A stretch of DNA of 54,596 bases from Thamnocephalis sphaerospora (GCA_003614735.1 KZ992456.1:1-54596); one strand, 5' to 3'. Numbered from the stretch's first letter, positions 1 through 10,410 are shown. The notes: generated from the sequence alone by a model not told the origin. A program made the numbers and translations.

Positions 1-71
1 TGCTGTAGCCTGGAATCGAACCAGGGTTAAGACGGCCACAACGTCTTGTGATGCCACTACACTACTACAGC
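1..71 (-). tRNA. tRNA-His (anticodon GTG)
   Basis: Read on the minus strand, the segment folds as a complete cloverleaf. The 7-bp acceptor stem is GCTGTAG with CTACAGC, followed by discriminator A. A short D arm is present. The anticodon stem AGACG/CGTCT encloses loop TTGTGGC, giving anticodon GTG. The T arm is CCTGG-TTCGATT-CCAGG. The core ACGTTGTGGCCGT matches the usual eukaryotic tRNA-His anticodon arm. No intron and no encoded CCA are visible. The extra 5' G(-1) of mature tRNA-His is normally added after transcription. The terminator would lie outside the window. Confidence 0.95.
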
Positions 72-997
72 TGGCTGTCTGGAACGAGAGACGTAGACTA
101 GATAACACACTGCTAAATACTGCTATTTTGCGCAAACCGGCCTTTTTTTACATAGTTGCGGTCCATCAAGCTAAGCTGGGTGTGTTGGGCGCTCGCAAGT
201 CCATGGAAACCTAATAAGCGCTGGTGATGTGCTCGCTAGCAATAAAAAGAAACAGTATTATTAGCCATGTGGCCGCATGTTATCGCGCTTTCGACATAGA
301 CACGTTAGGTTTGCTAATTGAGACTGGCAGTGCTAGACGTTTACGACCCTGCAAGCACTTGGTGAACGTCGGTTGGATATTTGTTGATGACCAAAAATTG
401 GTAAATTCAGCACTTCTGCATCCATTTGCTGATACAGGATATGATAAAGATGACGTATGTGCATTAAAGATACATGATTTGGTGATTGAGGTTGATGATG
501 ACTGGATGAACTGGTCCAGGTGAAATATGTAAGCAACATCGTAATTGTACCTTGGGTGACCCTTGAACGGTGGCGTAATCAGATTACACAACAGAATGCA
601 CATGCTCCATGCAATTGAATGAGCTTAATGACTAGCGTTGCTAGGCATGTAATCAATGTTTGGCGCATCCCCTGCGTCTCAACGCAGCAGTAGCTTGGCT
701 GTTCTAGAAAATGACGCACACTATGGTTGACGGACCATTTGCGCACATGGGATTGAAGCGACACGATGTATATGATAGTATACATTGAAAAGAATGGTGC
801 GCATCGACATTTAATTGCGCGCAGCCAAACACGACGCGTCCAATTGAGGGCTGTGACAAGTGAGCGTTACGCCGTTAATATGACAGGGCAGTATGTGAAG
901 AAGGGGGCTGGTGCGTAAGATGCGTATACATTGAGACTGCCAAAGCAGGCAACGCTCATTGCGGGTGATGCGCTATTAGAGCCCAGCCAGTTGGCAG
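72..997. other. Intergenic region without a recognisable gene
   Basis: This stretch is visibly more AT-rich than the genes that follow. It holds a 99-codon plus-strand open frame (224-523, beginning at GTG) and an overlapping minus-strand frame (280-603). Neither shows a domain, a splice pattern or a similarity I recognise. I see no second tRNA or snRNA. It is the 5' flank of the tRNA and the 3' flank of the PPR gene. Confidence 0.5.
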
Positions 998-3193
998 TTA
1001 GTCGACCACCTGTTTACGAGGCTTTTTTTTCCTTGCAGGAACGCGATGATGGCCCCGATCAAGGACAACGCCAAATTCGCGGCAAATGTTCAGCACCCAT
1101 GGTCTGGTATGGACGTCCATGCCGTGCAGCTCTTTTAGCAGTCGGGACGATTCTTTTGGATCGCCGCAGCGAGCCAGTGCTACGGCAAGCGCGGTCGTCT
1201 GACGTACATTAAGCACGATGCCGGCCTGTGCCACCTCGTTGCGCGTGGCACGTAGCAATGTGAGATCACCGTGGCGGCCGTGCGCGTGGAACAGAAATGT
1301 CACCATACGATGGGAGCATGAGATGCGGAGCTGCTGGCACTGTCTCCAGATGGCCAGCGCAGCATCCGGTTTGCCGCGCTGAGCAAACGCGTGCACCAGT
1401 CCGGTCAGCAGCTCGGGGGTGGGCAGCGCGGTCGGCTGCAGCCGGGTCACAGACGCAAACAGCCAGCGTACGACACGCACTTCGCCACGTCGCGCAAATG
1501 CTGTCATCAAAGGGAAATACGCCTGCGTAGCCAGCTGCGCACCTTGCACAACGAGCATTTGCCGCCACGCTTGAAGAGCCTCCTTGAGGCGACCTGCACG
1601 CGTGTACGACAGCAGCAAGGTAACCGCCGCCACAGCATCCAGCTGACCGATACGCAGAAATGGTTCCAACGTCTTGCTTGCCGCACGAAACTCGCTGCGT
1701 AATATCAGCGACTGCGCTATAATCGTAAAAAGCTCTATGCTCTCCTCTACGCGCTCGCGACGCATCCGCTCGCATATTCGGTCGACCTCGTCAAAGCGCC
1801 GCTCACGGCCAAGCGCATGAATCAGTGCGCCATAAGTCACCGTGTCCGGCTTAATGCCAGCCGAAAGCATTTCCGTGTAATGCTGGAGTGCACGCTTTCG
1901 GTCGCCCGTCCTGAATGCACGCGCAATGAGCGACGTGTATGTAAAGTTGTTTGGCATGATGGCGCGATTCTTCATCTCGCTCACAAGCGCCTGATCACGA
2001 CGCGCAACGCGGTGGCGTGTATGGACCGCCTTGGGAGTACAGTCGTCCGACAGCCTAGGTACCAGCGCGCTATTGTCGGCATTCAGGATCACCGTGTAGG
2101 ACACAACGTTTTCTGGAACGTTGCGTGAGCGCATCTCTTCGTGAAAGCGCTTTGCCAGATCCAGACGACCCATTTGCGCCGCAGCATGCATCAGCGTAGA
2201 AAAGGTGTACTCGTTGGGTGCCACAGCATGGGCGTCAGCGTGTTGCATCATGTTCTCGTATAGCTCTAGCATGTCGCTGAGTTGGTTGCGCTGCGACAAA
2301 AGGTTTAGGATAATGTTGTAGGTGGTGGTGTTTGGAAGCAATCCCACGTCGGCCATCTCTGATACCAGCATACCGGCTAGCTCCAGATCTCGTGCACCAA
2401 AGGCGCTGATGAGATTGTTGTACGTCACGACGGTGACGGGCATTCCGCTGGCACGCATGTCGCAGAATGTCTTCCAGAGCTCGGGTAGCATCTGGTACTT
2501 GCGAAAGAACCAGAGCAGGTGGTTGTAGTGGGTGCTGCGTTTGAACGTTACGCGGCGTTCTCGCATCCGCTCCAGAATGCGCAGCCCACGCTCGTATCCG
2601 TTTGGTGCTCGCGACGCATTGATGCGATACAGCGCTTGAGCAAAGTGGCTATCTAGCGTCATCTTCTCCAGCTGAGCATTGTAAAAGGACTCGCGCCTTG
2701 CAAGATCGTCCCTTTCCGCAGCCGTGTGGCTACTGTACCGCACGCCAAGTGGCGCTGACGGCTGACGTGGTGCCGGGTTTGTGGAGCGAACCTCGCCCAG
2801 TAAGCGCTCTATACGGGCCGTAAGCTCGGGTGACGGAACCACTCGCACTGGCTCCACGTTCGGCTGCGGTACGGTGGCGCTTGTATGCTGCGCGCGCTGC
2901 TGCCCGCCATTAGGACGCAGCAGTCCCTCATGCGCTACGGCAGCGTGCGGTCGCCTCATGCCTGCCATCTGTCCTGCAGCACCCGGCGCTGGCTGCAACG
3001 AGGGCAGCAGATTCCAGCTCAAGACCGACCAGGTACAGGTGTTGCGCAGCCAGGAAGACGACGCGTTGGCGGAGATGCGAGGGCGGACTAACGGGACGAC
3101 AGGGCGCACAGTGGTCGACAGCCTCGTCGTCGCGTGCATTGCCTGTGCGGCGCGCGCACATTCTGCGCAGCGACGCTTGCCAAGCGCACTCAT
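998..3193 (-). CDS. Mitochondrial pentatricopeptide repeat (PPR) protein
   Basis: The protein is about 731 residues from the ATG at 3191-3193. An ATG at 3137-3139 has a better context and is also possible. The frame stays open further upstream but without an earlier ATG. The N-terminal ~50 residues are rich in Arg, Ser and Ala with almost no acid, as in a mitochondrial targeting sequence. At least seven degenerate 35-residue PPR motifs follow, seen as VTYNNLISAF, TTTYNIILNLL, NEYTFSTLMHA, NVVSYTVILNA, NNFTYTSLIARA and DTVTYGALIHAL. Each is followed by a helix ending in a [E/H/R]M-type motif. PPR proteins bind organelle RNA for stability, processing or translation; the target cannot be read from the sequence. 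The C-terminus is basic (KKKPRK). Between the fourth and fifth clear repeats there is an unusual insertion. An in-frame 72-nt intron at 1991-2062 (minus-strand GTACCT...GATCAG) would remove most of it, but it has no clear branch site, so it is unproven. Confidence 0.85.
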   Translation of the reverse strand: MSALGKRRCAECARAAQAMHATTRLSTTVRPVVPLVRPRISANASSSWLRNTCTWSVLSWNLLPSLQPAPGAAGQMAGMRRPHAAVAHEGLLRPNGGQQRAQHTSATVPQPNVEPVRVVPSPELTARIERLLGEVRSTNPAPRQPSAPLGVRYSSHTAAERDDLARRESFYNAQLEKMTLDSHFAQALYRINASRAPNGYERGLRILERMRERRVTFKRSTHYNHLLWFFRKYQMLPELWKTFCDMRASGMPVTVVTYNNLISAFGARDLELAGMLVSEMADVGLLPNTTTYNIILNLLSQRNQLSDMLELYENMMQHADAHAVAPNEYTFSTLMHAAAQMGRLDLAKRFHEEMRSRNVPENVVSYTVILNADNSALVPRLSDDCTPKAVHTRHRVARRDQALVSEMKNRAIMPNNFTYTSLIARAFRTGDRKRALQHYTEMLSAGIKPDTVTYGALIHALGRERRFDEVDRICERMRRERVEESIELFTIIAQSLILRSEFRAASKTLEPFLRIGQLDAVAAVTLLLSYTRAGRLKEALQAWRQMLVVQGAQLATQAYFPLMTAFARRGEVRVVRWLFASVTRLQPTALPTPELLTGLVHAFAQRGKPDAALAIWRQCQQLRISCSHRMVTFLFHAHGRHGDLTLLRATRNEVAQAGIVLNVRQTTALAVALARCGDPKESSRLLKELHGMDVHTRPWVLNICREFGVVLDRGHHRVPARKKKPRKQVVD

Positions 3194-3562
3194 TGGTGTG
3201 TGTATGCGCGAGTAGGCGCGCGCACGCCACAGTGTGTATGGTGGCGCAAACGACAGTGAAAACGGTCGTGGATTCCGTGCGCGTCGTTCCGCACTTGCGC
3301 AGACAAACGTCTGGACGTGTGGGGCTGAATCAGAACGGCAGCAGACACCAAAAAGGCGGGCAGATTGAGGCAGACGTGAGGTGCGATGCAAAGGAGAAGG
3401 ACGCGTCTAGCTGGCTACGCGTGCGCTTGGGCGGAGCGAAGAGGAGGCGCAACACCGACTAGGCCAACAGAGGCCACCCGGCGGCAGGAATTGACACAAC
3501 TAACGTGTTTAGAAACTGGCACCATCAACGCTTTTCTCTACAACCGTACCAGTGTACACGCC
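3194..3562. other. Divergent intergenic region
   Basis: This lies between the 5' ends of the PPR gene (leftward) and the WBP4-like gene (rightward), so it probably holds both promoters. A plus-strand open frame runs 3386-3568 from a real ATG and ends in ATG-TAG. Its final ATG is reused in the proposed split start codon of the next gene. I see no TATA box or other clear element. Confidence 0.4.
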
Positions 3563-4569
3563 ATGTAGGTGCAGTTCAGGGACATCTGACGGCTATGCGA
3601 CGCGAATGCTAAGCAGACACGCTGCGCTATGAAGGACAGAGTACTGGAAGTCCCAGGGTCGCTACTGGTGCAACTACTGCAAGATCTTTGTGGCTGACAA
3701 TAAGATTGTAAGGGCTGCTAGTGGAGCGTCTGCTGCGCGCGGGCTGACCGTGCGGCACAGAGCAGGCAACACCATGATACAGGGAGGAAACACAAGGAGA
3801 GTATTGAGCGCTTTCTACGCGATGTGAACCACCGCACCAAACAGGAGGCAGAGGATGCAGAACACTTTAAGCGGGAGATGGAGAAGATTGAAAAGGCATG
3901 CCAGCCAAAGGGTTAATGTTGTAGCGCGATGTCGGGTCTAACGATGTTGCGCTCTAGGCTGCGCTCAAGCAGTATGCCGGTGACCTGGCTCGTGTCGGTG
4001 GCCTGCCTGCTCCGCCGGCCAAGGGTGTCAACACCAGTGGCGCAGGCAGTAGCAGCAGCAGCAGCAACGTGCCGCTGTCTGGGCAGACGCGCAAGCGAGC
4101 TGTATCTCCCGCACGGCCTGTCGCCAAAATGACTCGCGTCGTAGTGAGCGCGGAAGAGGCGGCTGTACCGGCGCCGCTACCAGAGGGAGCCGAGATTGGC
4201 GCGCCTGGGCCGTGGATGCCTGTAGAGCCAGCGCGGCCGTCATCGTCGTCGTCTTCCTCGCGTGAGCGGCGCTTGGCGCAGCCGCGTGGAGAGCGTGGCG
4301 AGGCAACGATCGGCTCATCGGCAGCAAATGATGCTGTGCTTGGCGCCGAGGAAGATGAAAACGAGGAGGGCGTGTCAGAGGATCCGGAAGATTTGCGAAA
4401 CTTTCGCCTAGTGGCAAAGGAGTATCCGGCCGGTGCGGTTAGCACGACGCATGACGATGCAGCGTCCGACAACGACAGCAAGGCCGACGCTGAGAGCACT
4501 GTGTTTAAAAAGCGGAAAACCGCCGCTGGTGGTGGCCGTGGACGGCCGCGCAATATTCGGCGAAAGTAG
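3563..4569 (+). CDS. WBP4: WBP4/FBP21-like U1-type zinc finger spliceosomal protein
   Basis: The spliced model has four exons (3563-3564, 3635-3707, 3761-3895, 3958-4569) and gives 273 residues. The N-terminus reads MTEYWKSQ, then WCNYCKIFVADNKI and HHDTGRKHKESIERF. This is the C2H2 U1/matrin-type finger of WBP4 (FBP21), with Cys/Cys and His/His spacing as in the human protein. A helical stretch including ALKQYAGDLARVG follows, then a Ser-rich acidic region and the C-terminal VFKKRK...RNIR motif seen at the end of animal WBP4. In animals this protein joins the spliceosomal B complex and its C-terminus contacts Brr2. No WW domain is visible, although animal WBP4 has two. The first intron would split the start codon (AT|G): the frame upstream of the finger is closed by TGA, and joining AT at 3563 to GACAGAG at 3635 gives a perfect start. 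The third intron (3896-3957) needs a GC donor but has a textbook CTAAC branch site. Domain identity is firm; exon 1 is inferred. Confidence 0.8.
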
Positions 4570-4718
4570 AGGTGGCTTGGCTAATGGAGGCATGTTGCTT
4601 TACTACCAACAGCACGCGTATTTTGTCGATAAACGCATAAGAGTATACAGCAGGTGGTCGCGCGCAAAAGTCGCACGCAGCCGGGAAGCGCTGAAGCATG
4701 GCGTAGTTTTATGGAAAA

Positions 4719-7290
4719 TCAAAAGTCGATGGGTCGGCGACGACCAATGGACGTCGGTGACTCGATGGTGTCTTTGATGGGACTAATGCTCTGATTCTGC
4801 TGGCGTCGCATGCTTTGCTTTGTCGTCACCGGTGATGTCTTCTTAGCCTGTGCCGCACCGTAGCGCTCCTTCTCGCCGCGATACGCGTGTCGATCATGCT
4901 GTGTCGATGCGTATGTGTCGTCGAACGGCGACACGGTAGCCTTGTTGATGGCGGTGCTGCGGTCAGACCGGCCACGACTTGTGCTGCGCTTGGCCTGATG
5001 GCGAGCTGTGCTGTTTTCCACCGCCGGCTGACAGTGTCGTTCAGGCGTTCGCTCGCGCGCGTACTCTTGGCCCTGCTCACGATGGCGAGACATGCCGCGA
5101 TTTCTGTTGCTGCCATCGCGCGACTTTGAGCGTGAATGCAGCGTGTACACGACCGCGTCCTCGTCTGCATGACGGCCATCGTACTGCCCCTTGGCGGCAG
5201 GAGAGCCCCTGACGTTGCTATCCTCGCTGCTCTCCTCCTCGTTGACCAGATTCTGAGCGGTCCAGGGCGCATCGGCCCTGTCGTCCGATGTGTCAGGCAC
5301 CGCCGCGTACGCATCGTCGTCCTGCAGCTCCAGATGGCGGGCCAAGTTGTAGCTGGTAAGCATGTTTGTCTCGTCCACTGCAGGACTTTGCTTTTCCGGT
5401 GTTGTCTCATACGCATAGTAGCTAAGCTCGTCGTAGATGTCATTTTCGACGACTTCTTGGGGCTCCTCCGATCGCTTGTTTGTTATGCGCGTGAACGAAC
5501 GGCCAACCAGCTCGGGCGACAACGGCTTTGACGACTGTCGCAGTACCGTAGGGGAGATGACGATCGAGACAGGGTCACCAGCGTGGTCGTTGTCTACAAA
5601 GGTGTCATCGCCCAAGTGCAAATGGCTACCTTGTTGGGCAGTTTGGGGCGACAGAGATTTGTACCTACGGTCATTGGCACTCTCGGGCGGACTGCGTCGA
5701 TCGTACGCCTGATCAGCATCAGCATGTTTCGGCGACTGCGAGTGTGACGCCCACTGCGCGCGGCTGCTGGTAGACGCATCGTTTTGTTTTTGCATGCTCC
5801 GTGTCGAGCGCGAACGGTTCATCGAGCGTGACGATGCGCTCTTGGACGCCACGTTGTCATAAATATCGTCTTCAAGCACCTCGAATGGATTCTGCGGTGC
5901 GTCTTCAGTAGACGGCTGAGCACGCATGTTTGCGTACTGCGTTGCTGCCACGCTTTTGCTGCGTGCATGGCCAGTTCCAGAGTTTGGTGAAGAGACGTCA
6001 GCCGGCGACCGCTGCTGATGTAGTGACGGACTCCTGGTATGCGGACTGGCGTCCTTCCGGCTGTTTTTTCCCAAAGTCAGCGACCGCGCCGACCTGCTCG
6101 TTAGCACCCCACTGCTTTCCGACTTGTGGTGATGCGAGCTAGTATTCTCTCGGTTCGACGTGACGTCCACCACAACGCTAGTCATCATTGGAGACGCCTG
6201 TGCATTCTTCTTTTTACCCGCTGGCGCCAGCTGAATGCCGCTACCAAGCTGAGCGACTGTGGATGGCAGAGGCGAGATCGCTGAACGAGTAACATTGCTG
6301 TTCTGTTGCGGTGCTGATCGTCCTCTAGTATCTTTGGCAGCCGGGCCGGTCGGACGTGCACTCATGCTTGCACTGGTGGCAGTCATCAAATTCTGCTCGC
6401 TACCATAGCTGTCACACCTCGTGTGCTGCGTGTCTTGCGTTCGACCGTGCTGTAGACGACCACCTGGCGATCCAACGTTGCCTCTCTCAGCATCGCCATT
6501 GTCGTTGTCGTTGTCGTCGTCGTCGTGGCGGTCATCCCGATGTCGAAGCGGGATATTATTTCGACGATTGGCATGGTTCAACGTTCGTCCACCTTCCCGG
6601 TTCTTGCTGGGAAAGACGCGTTGCAGCACCATGTAGGCGACAATCAGGATAACCAGACCAAAGCCAATGCCGATACCAATGGCCATCGTCTTGGACACGT
6701 AACCAAACGGACCTAGAAACACCTTTCCTTCCTCGCTATCACCACTGTCGCTCGGCTGCTTGGACATGACACTCGCCAGCGAGCATCCGGTGTCCAGCTG
6801 ACACTCGTCATTGAGCACCGTCAGTTTGATGGAAGGGGTACCGGTGGCAGCGTTTTGCGGCGCACGCAGCTGCAGCAGCACCTGCATATGGTTGATGTTT
6901 GCGGCGCTGTTACACTGTAGTGTGCGCGGTGCGCTGCCGTTGGAGCAGGTAAGCTCGCCCGTTACTTGGCCCACCAGCTTTGGTGCGGCCATGAAGCTGT
7001 AGCCCTCAGGCAGCGAGATGGTTGCGTTGTATGCATTCTGCTGCTGGATAGCGTCCGAGTCAAAGGCGTTGAACGTGACGTTGGTGCTGCGATCAAACGT
7101 GTTGACATTTGTGGTGTTGGCAGTATAGCAGCAGTCTATTGGCGGATGCAAGGGTAGTAATAGCATATACTGTCAGTGCGCTGGCGCCTACGTTGACATG
7201 CAGGTGACGCTGCATGCACCTACCGCCGGCCAAAGTGGAGGTTGCACTGCCAATGACAAGCAGCAGCACTGCCAAACTGGTCTGGTGCAT
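4719..7290 (-). CDS. Type I single-pass membrane protein with long disordered tail
   Basis: Two exons on the minus strand (7224-7290 and 4719-7135; intron 7136-7223) encode 827 residues. Splicing restores a signal peptide (MHQTSLAVLLLVIGSATSTLA) in front of the mature start GDCCYT. The ectodomain of about 150 residues is rich in Asn-X-Ser/Thr sequons and has several Cys; I do not recognise its fold. A transmembrane helix (AIGIGIGFGLVILIVAYMVL, about 172-194) is followed by a Lys/Arg stop-transfer and about 630 low-complexity residues rich in Ser, Asp, Arg and Gln. The tail carries two copies of an (E/N)-D-I-Y-D motif: LEDDIYDNV near 445 and VENDIYDEL near 588. It also has YANM, YAAV and an NPF just before the first copy. 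These fit YxxPhi and NPF endocytic signals, although such motifs are short. Protein function is unknown; a cell-surface receptor or sensor is an inference. The gene is tail-to-tail with the WBP4-like gene, 149 bp apart. Confidence 0.75.
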
Positions 7291-7479
7291 TGGCGTGATG
7301 AGGATGCGCAGTGTATGCGCAGCTAACGGTGCGTAGAGCCTAGATAATGCCAATACAGGCTGTGTGGGCAGACCAGAGCAGCTGGCAAATAGGGCGCATG
7401 CGCGTTGGCAATGCAGCTGGGCTCTGGTGGAGACGGGATATGACTTGCACCGATAGAACGCCAGAATATTCGTGTTAGG

Positions 7480-8485
7480 CTACCAGGAAGCGAGAGCAGC
7501 CCAGAGAGGAAATAGAGGGCACGAAAGGTGCAGACGACTTGCGGAATGCAGAACTACCGGACGGCTTGGGCGTTCGTAAGCAGCGTAGCGTGCGGCTAGG
7601 TGGACGGGTAAGGAGGACAGAGTGGTGGCGGTGAGTATGGCGGGATTGCGAGGGCGGAAGGTGGTGCGAAACAAGGTGGAGTGGAGCTCCCAAGGCAACA
7701 CCATAGGCGCAATATCCTCCGCACCAGTGGCCGCACTATGGCGGCACGTGCTGGAGGCCAGCGTGTCCTGGCGATGCGCTATGGTGTGCGCTCCGTAGAG
7801 CACGTTCAACGTGTAGGTGCTGTTGGCGTAGAACGTGGCGACAAATGAGGCCAAAAGGTCGGCTGATGCTGTTGACCGGGCATCACAGGCCAAGCAGCAG
7901 TGGCATGTGTTTAAGCAACACGGGGTACTTCTCTCTCTCTCGGTGTGCTAGGCCACATTGACACCGTAGGAGGCAAGCGACAGGATGCTGCTTGAGCGCC
8001 GTTTGTTTGACGGGCGATCGAAACGCCGCCGATGCAGCCTGGAGAGCGGTGCCGAAACAGCTCAGCGCCAGGCCGTTCAGTCGCAGACGGTCGTCGCCTA
8101 CAATAGCACAGAGGCGACCATACACTGCCTTTATGGAATAGCACTTGTCTAACATGGACCCCGGCCAGCGCGGTTGCTGCTTATAATAAGCCTTTTGCGA
8201 CACCGTCAGCGGCACAGAGGCCCCATCCGTACCAGTGCCCGGATGCATGGATGCAGGGCCAATACGCAGCCGTCGCCAATGTCGCTTGACGCCGTCGCAT
8301 GCGTCGGCCTCCAGCGAGTGGCATTGTTGCGACACAGCCGCGCAAACATCAACGGCTACGACACAATGCTCAGGGTAGCGACTGTACAATGCTGTATATA
8401 GCTGGCTCCGGTGCCCACGCCATGCAAAGCCTCTCTTGGTTCGGACAAGACCCGCGTGGCGCATCCAGCATGCATAAACACACAC
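7480..8485 (-). other. Unresolved minus-strand coding candidate (two overlapping ORFs)
   Basis: Two minus-strand open frames, 7883-8485 (200 codons, opening at a non-ATG codon) and 7480-7893 (137 codons), overlap by a few bases in different frames. Both have protein-like composition. The first contains SVPLTVSQKAYYKQQPRWPG and LRLNGLALSCFGTALQAA; the second contains FVATFYANSTYTLNVLYG. I could not find a phase-correct canonical intron joining them, nor match either to a family. They could be two exons of one gene with a splice I missed, a decaying gene with a frameshift, or chance. The gene downstream begins at 7290. Confidence 0.3.
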
Positions 8486-9686
8486 GCGTGTACTGATGGC
8501 TCCAAGTTGGCAAAGGCACCAATGCTATGCTGCGCGCTGGACTCTGCGATTGGTACGTCCCTACGCGCGTCTGCCTAATCTGCCGTGAGGTTTCCTTTTT
8601 CGGTACATCCATTTTGGCCAAGGAGCCCGCTCGGCTTCTGGCGTGACGAGCGAGCAGAGCGCCATTAACCCCCCCAGTACCACATCCGCTGCGCTTCCGC
8701 AGACCCGCTGCCATCCCCGCTGGTGTGGGTCCGTCGCTGCCACCGCATGGCCTCCTTGTCCTATTAGCCACTCCGCCTCTCTCTCTTTCTCGCTTTCGTA
8801 CTCTTTCTCTCGCCCTCTTCTATTCCACATAGTGCGCTTCCTCTTCTCTATTAGCAGCCGTAGTATACAGGTAGGCTTTGCATCTCGTGGTGTCCTGGTA
8901 AAGCTTGGTGTTTCAGCGCCGCGTTTGTATCAGACGCCCACTACAGCGGGTTGGAATCGCTTGTTCGCCGACAAAGCACAGCACAGCCTAGCTGGCCATG
9001 ACAGATGAGCAGGCCGGCTACGTGCTTGGCGAGCCGCGCTGCGCCTTGTATTGACAAGCGCACAATCCTCGGGTGTACCACCGCTCAGGGGCTACGCTGT
9101 TTTACGCCGTCGGCTTGTGTCCCGCGTGTGCTGCTGCCCATCGCACCTTTACCATCCTTTCCAGCGTTGCCGGCTCAACACATCCATCTGCCTGCTGACA
9201 CGCTGTGCTGCTATCCTACCAGGCTGCCTACTAGTCGCCGGTCCAGCGCCGCTGCCGCTATTCTACGTCTTACTCCTACTACCTAACCTACTAGTTGTCT
9301 TCTTCTTGCCGGCGTGGTGACGGCTCCTTCCGGCGACTGTACAGTGTAACTGCTCCGGTCGTAGCAAGTTCAGCGTTTGCGCGGTAAGCGACCTGCGACC
9401 TGCACATCGCGGATGTTCTGGGATGTGCTTTTACTGTGCGAGAATGCAGCGTGTGGTGGCTGCGCATCATTTGTGTGACGCGCGTAGTGCAGCGGCTAGA
9501 TGGCCGCATATCTGACCGGTGGCGGCGGCGACGGCAATCGAGGGCTTGTCAGAGCCGCCGTTTTCGGCAGGTGCATTATTAGCGCGGCCACATTATGAGC
9601 GGAGAGGGCTGTGCGCTTATCGTAGCGTTTATCGGTGCTTCTTTTGGGACGGAGTGTCTTTGGCGGTGTTTTCGTTTTCCGTGGCT

Positions 9687-9710
9687 TGCGTGCGTGCGTG
9701 CGTGCGTGCG
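9687..9710. repeat. (TGCG)6 microsatellite
   Basis: Six perfect TGCG tetramers in tandem lie in the non-coding region upstream of the CBM2-like gene. No function is inferred. Confidence 0.9.
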
Positions 9711-10383
9711 TTCGCTCGACTTGCGCCGCTTGTTGTGCTGCACTGGGCCAGCAGACTGGCTGGTGAGCGCTGTTCGCCAGATGGCTGCGTGCTGCTGCGA
9801 CACTAGCATGCTGTGCTGCACCCCGTGCGGGCATGGTTTCCAGTGCACGCCATCTTCCCCTTCCTGGCCCACTCTGCACTAAACAGGTTGCCTCTTATGG
9901 GCTCGCTTGCTTGAGCTACCTACGCCTTGCGGGGCAACCAGCATGTGTGCATGCCCCTCAATATTCTTTTCTTGCAGCAGCGCTTCTACACACTATCGCT
10001 TGCGCCCCTTTACCTCGCTTCACTGTTTTATCCTAGACATCGGTACTTGCAGCTGCATGGTCACACACATCGTCGTTGCCGCTTGCTTCGCCTTGTCGTC
10101 TCTCCTTCAATCGCTCATCTAAAGGACGTCTGCCGTCATTCCCCTTCGTAAACCTTTTCTCTGTCGTTGGCGATTGCTACTACAGCAGACCCCACCTAGC
10201 TTTTTCACGTTTACGGTTGCGCACGCTTTCTCCAAAGTCTGCCGCTCTTTACGCCCTACATTGCACCGCCTCTGGTCGGCTTACCCATCGTCCTTTGTTG
10301 CCTAATCGGTGCTTGAACGCCAGTCTTTAGACGCGCAGTTCTTTGAGTGGATTGTTTGCACGCTGGCTGTTCTGTAGACTCTC

Positions 10384-10410
10384 GCCGCCGCCGCCACCAC
10401 CACCACCACC
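10384..10410. repeat. (CCG)n(CCA)n trinucleotide tract
   Basis: A run of CCG/CGC triplets passes into CCA/CAC triplets about 70 bp before the ATG at 10477, so it is probably in the 5' UTR or core promoter. Confidence 0.8.

Noticed and set aside
3194-3391. Extended N-terminus of the PPR protein to 3391
   Set aside because: The extra 66 codons begin only at TTG; there is no ATG, so the ATG at 3191-3193 or 3137-3139 is more likely.
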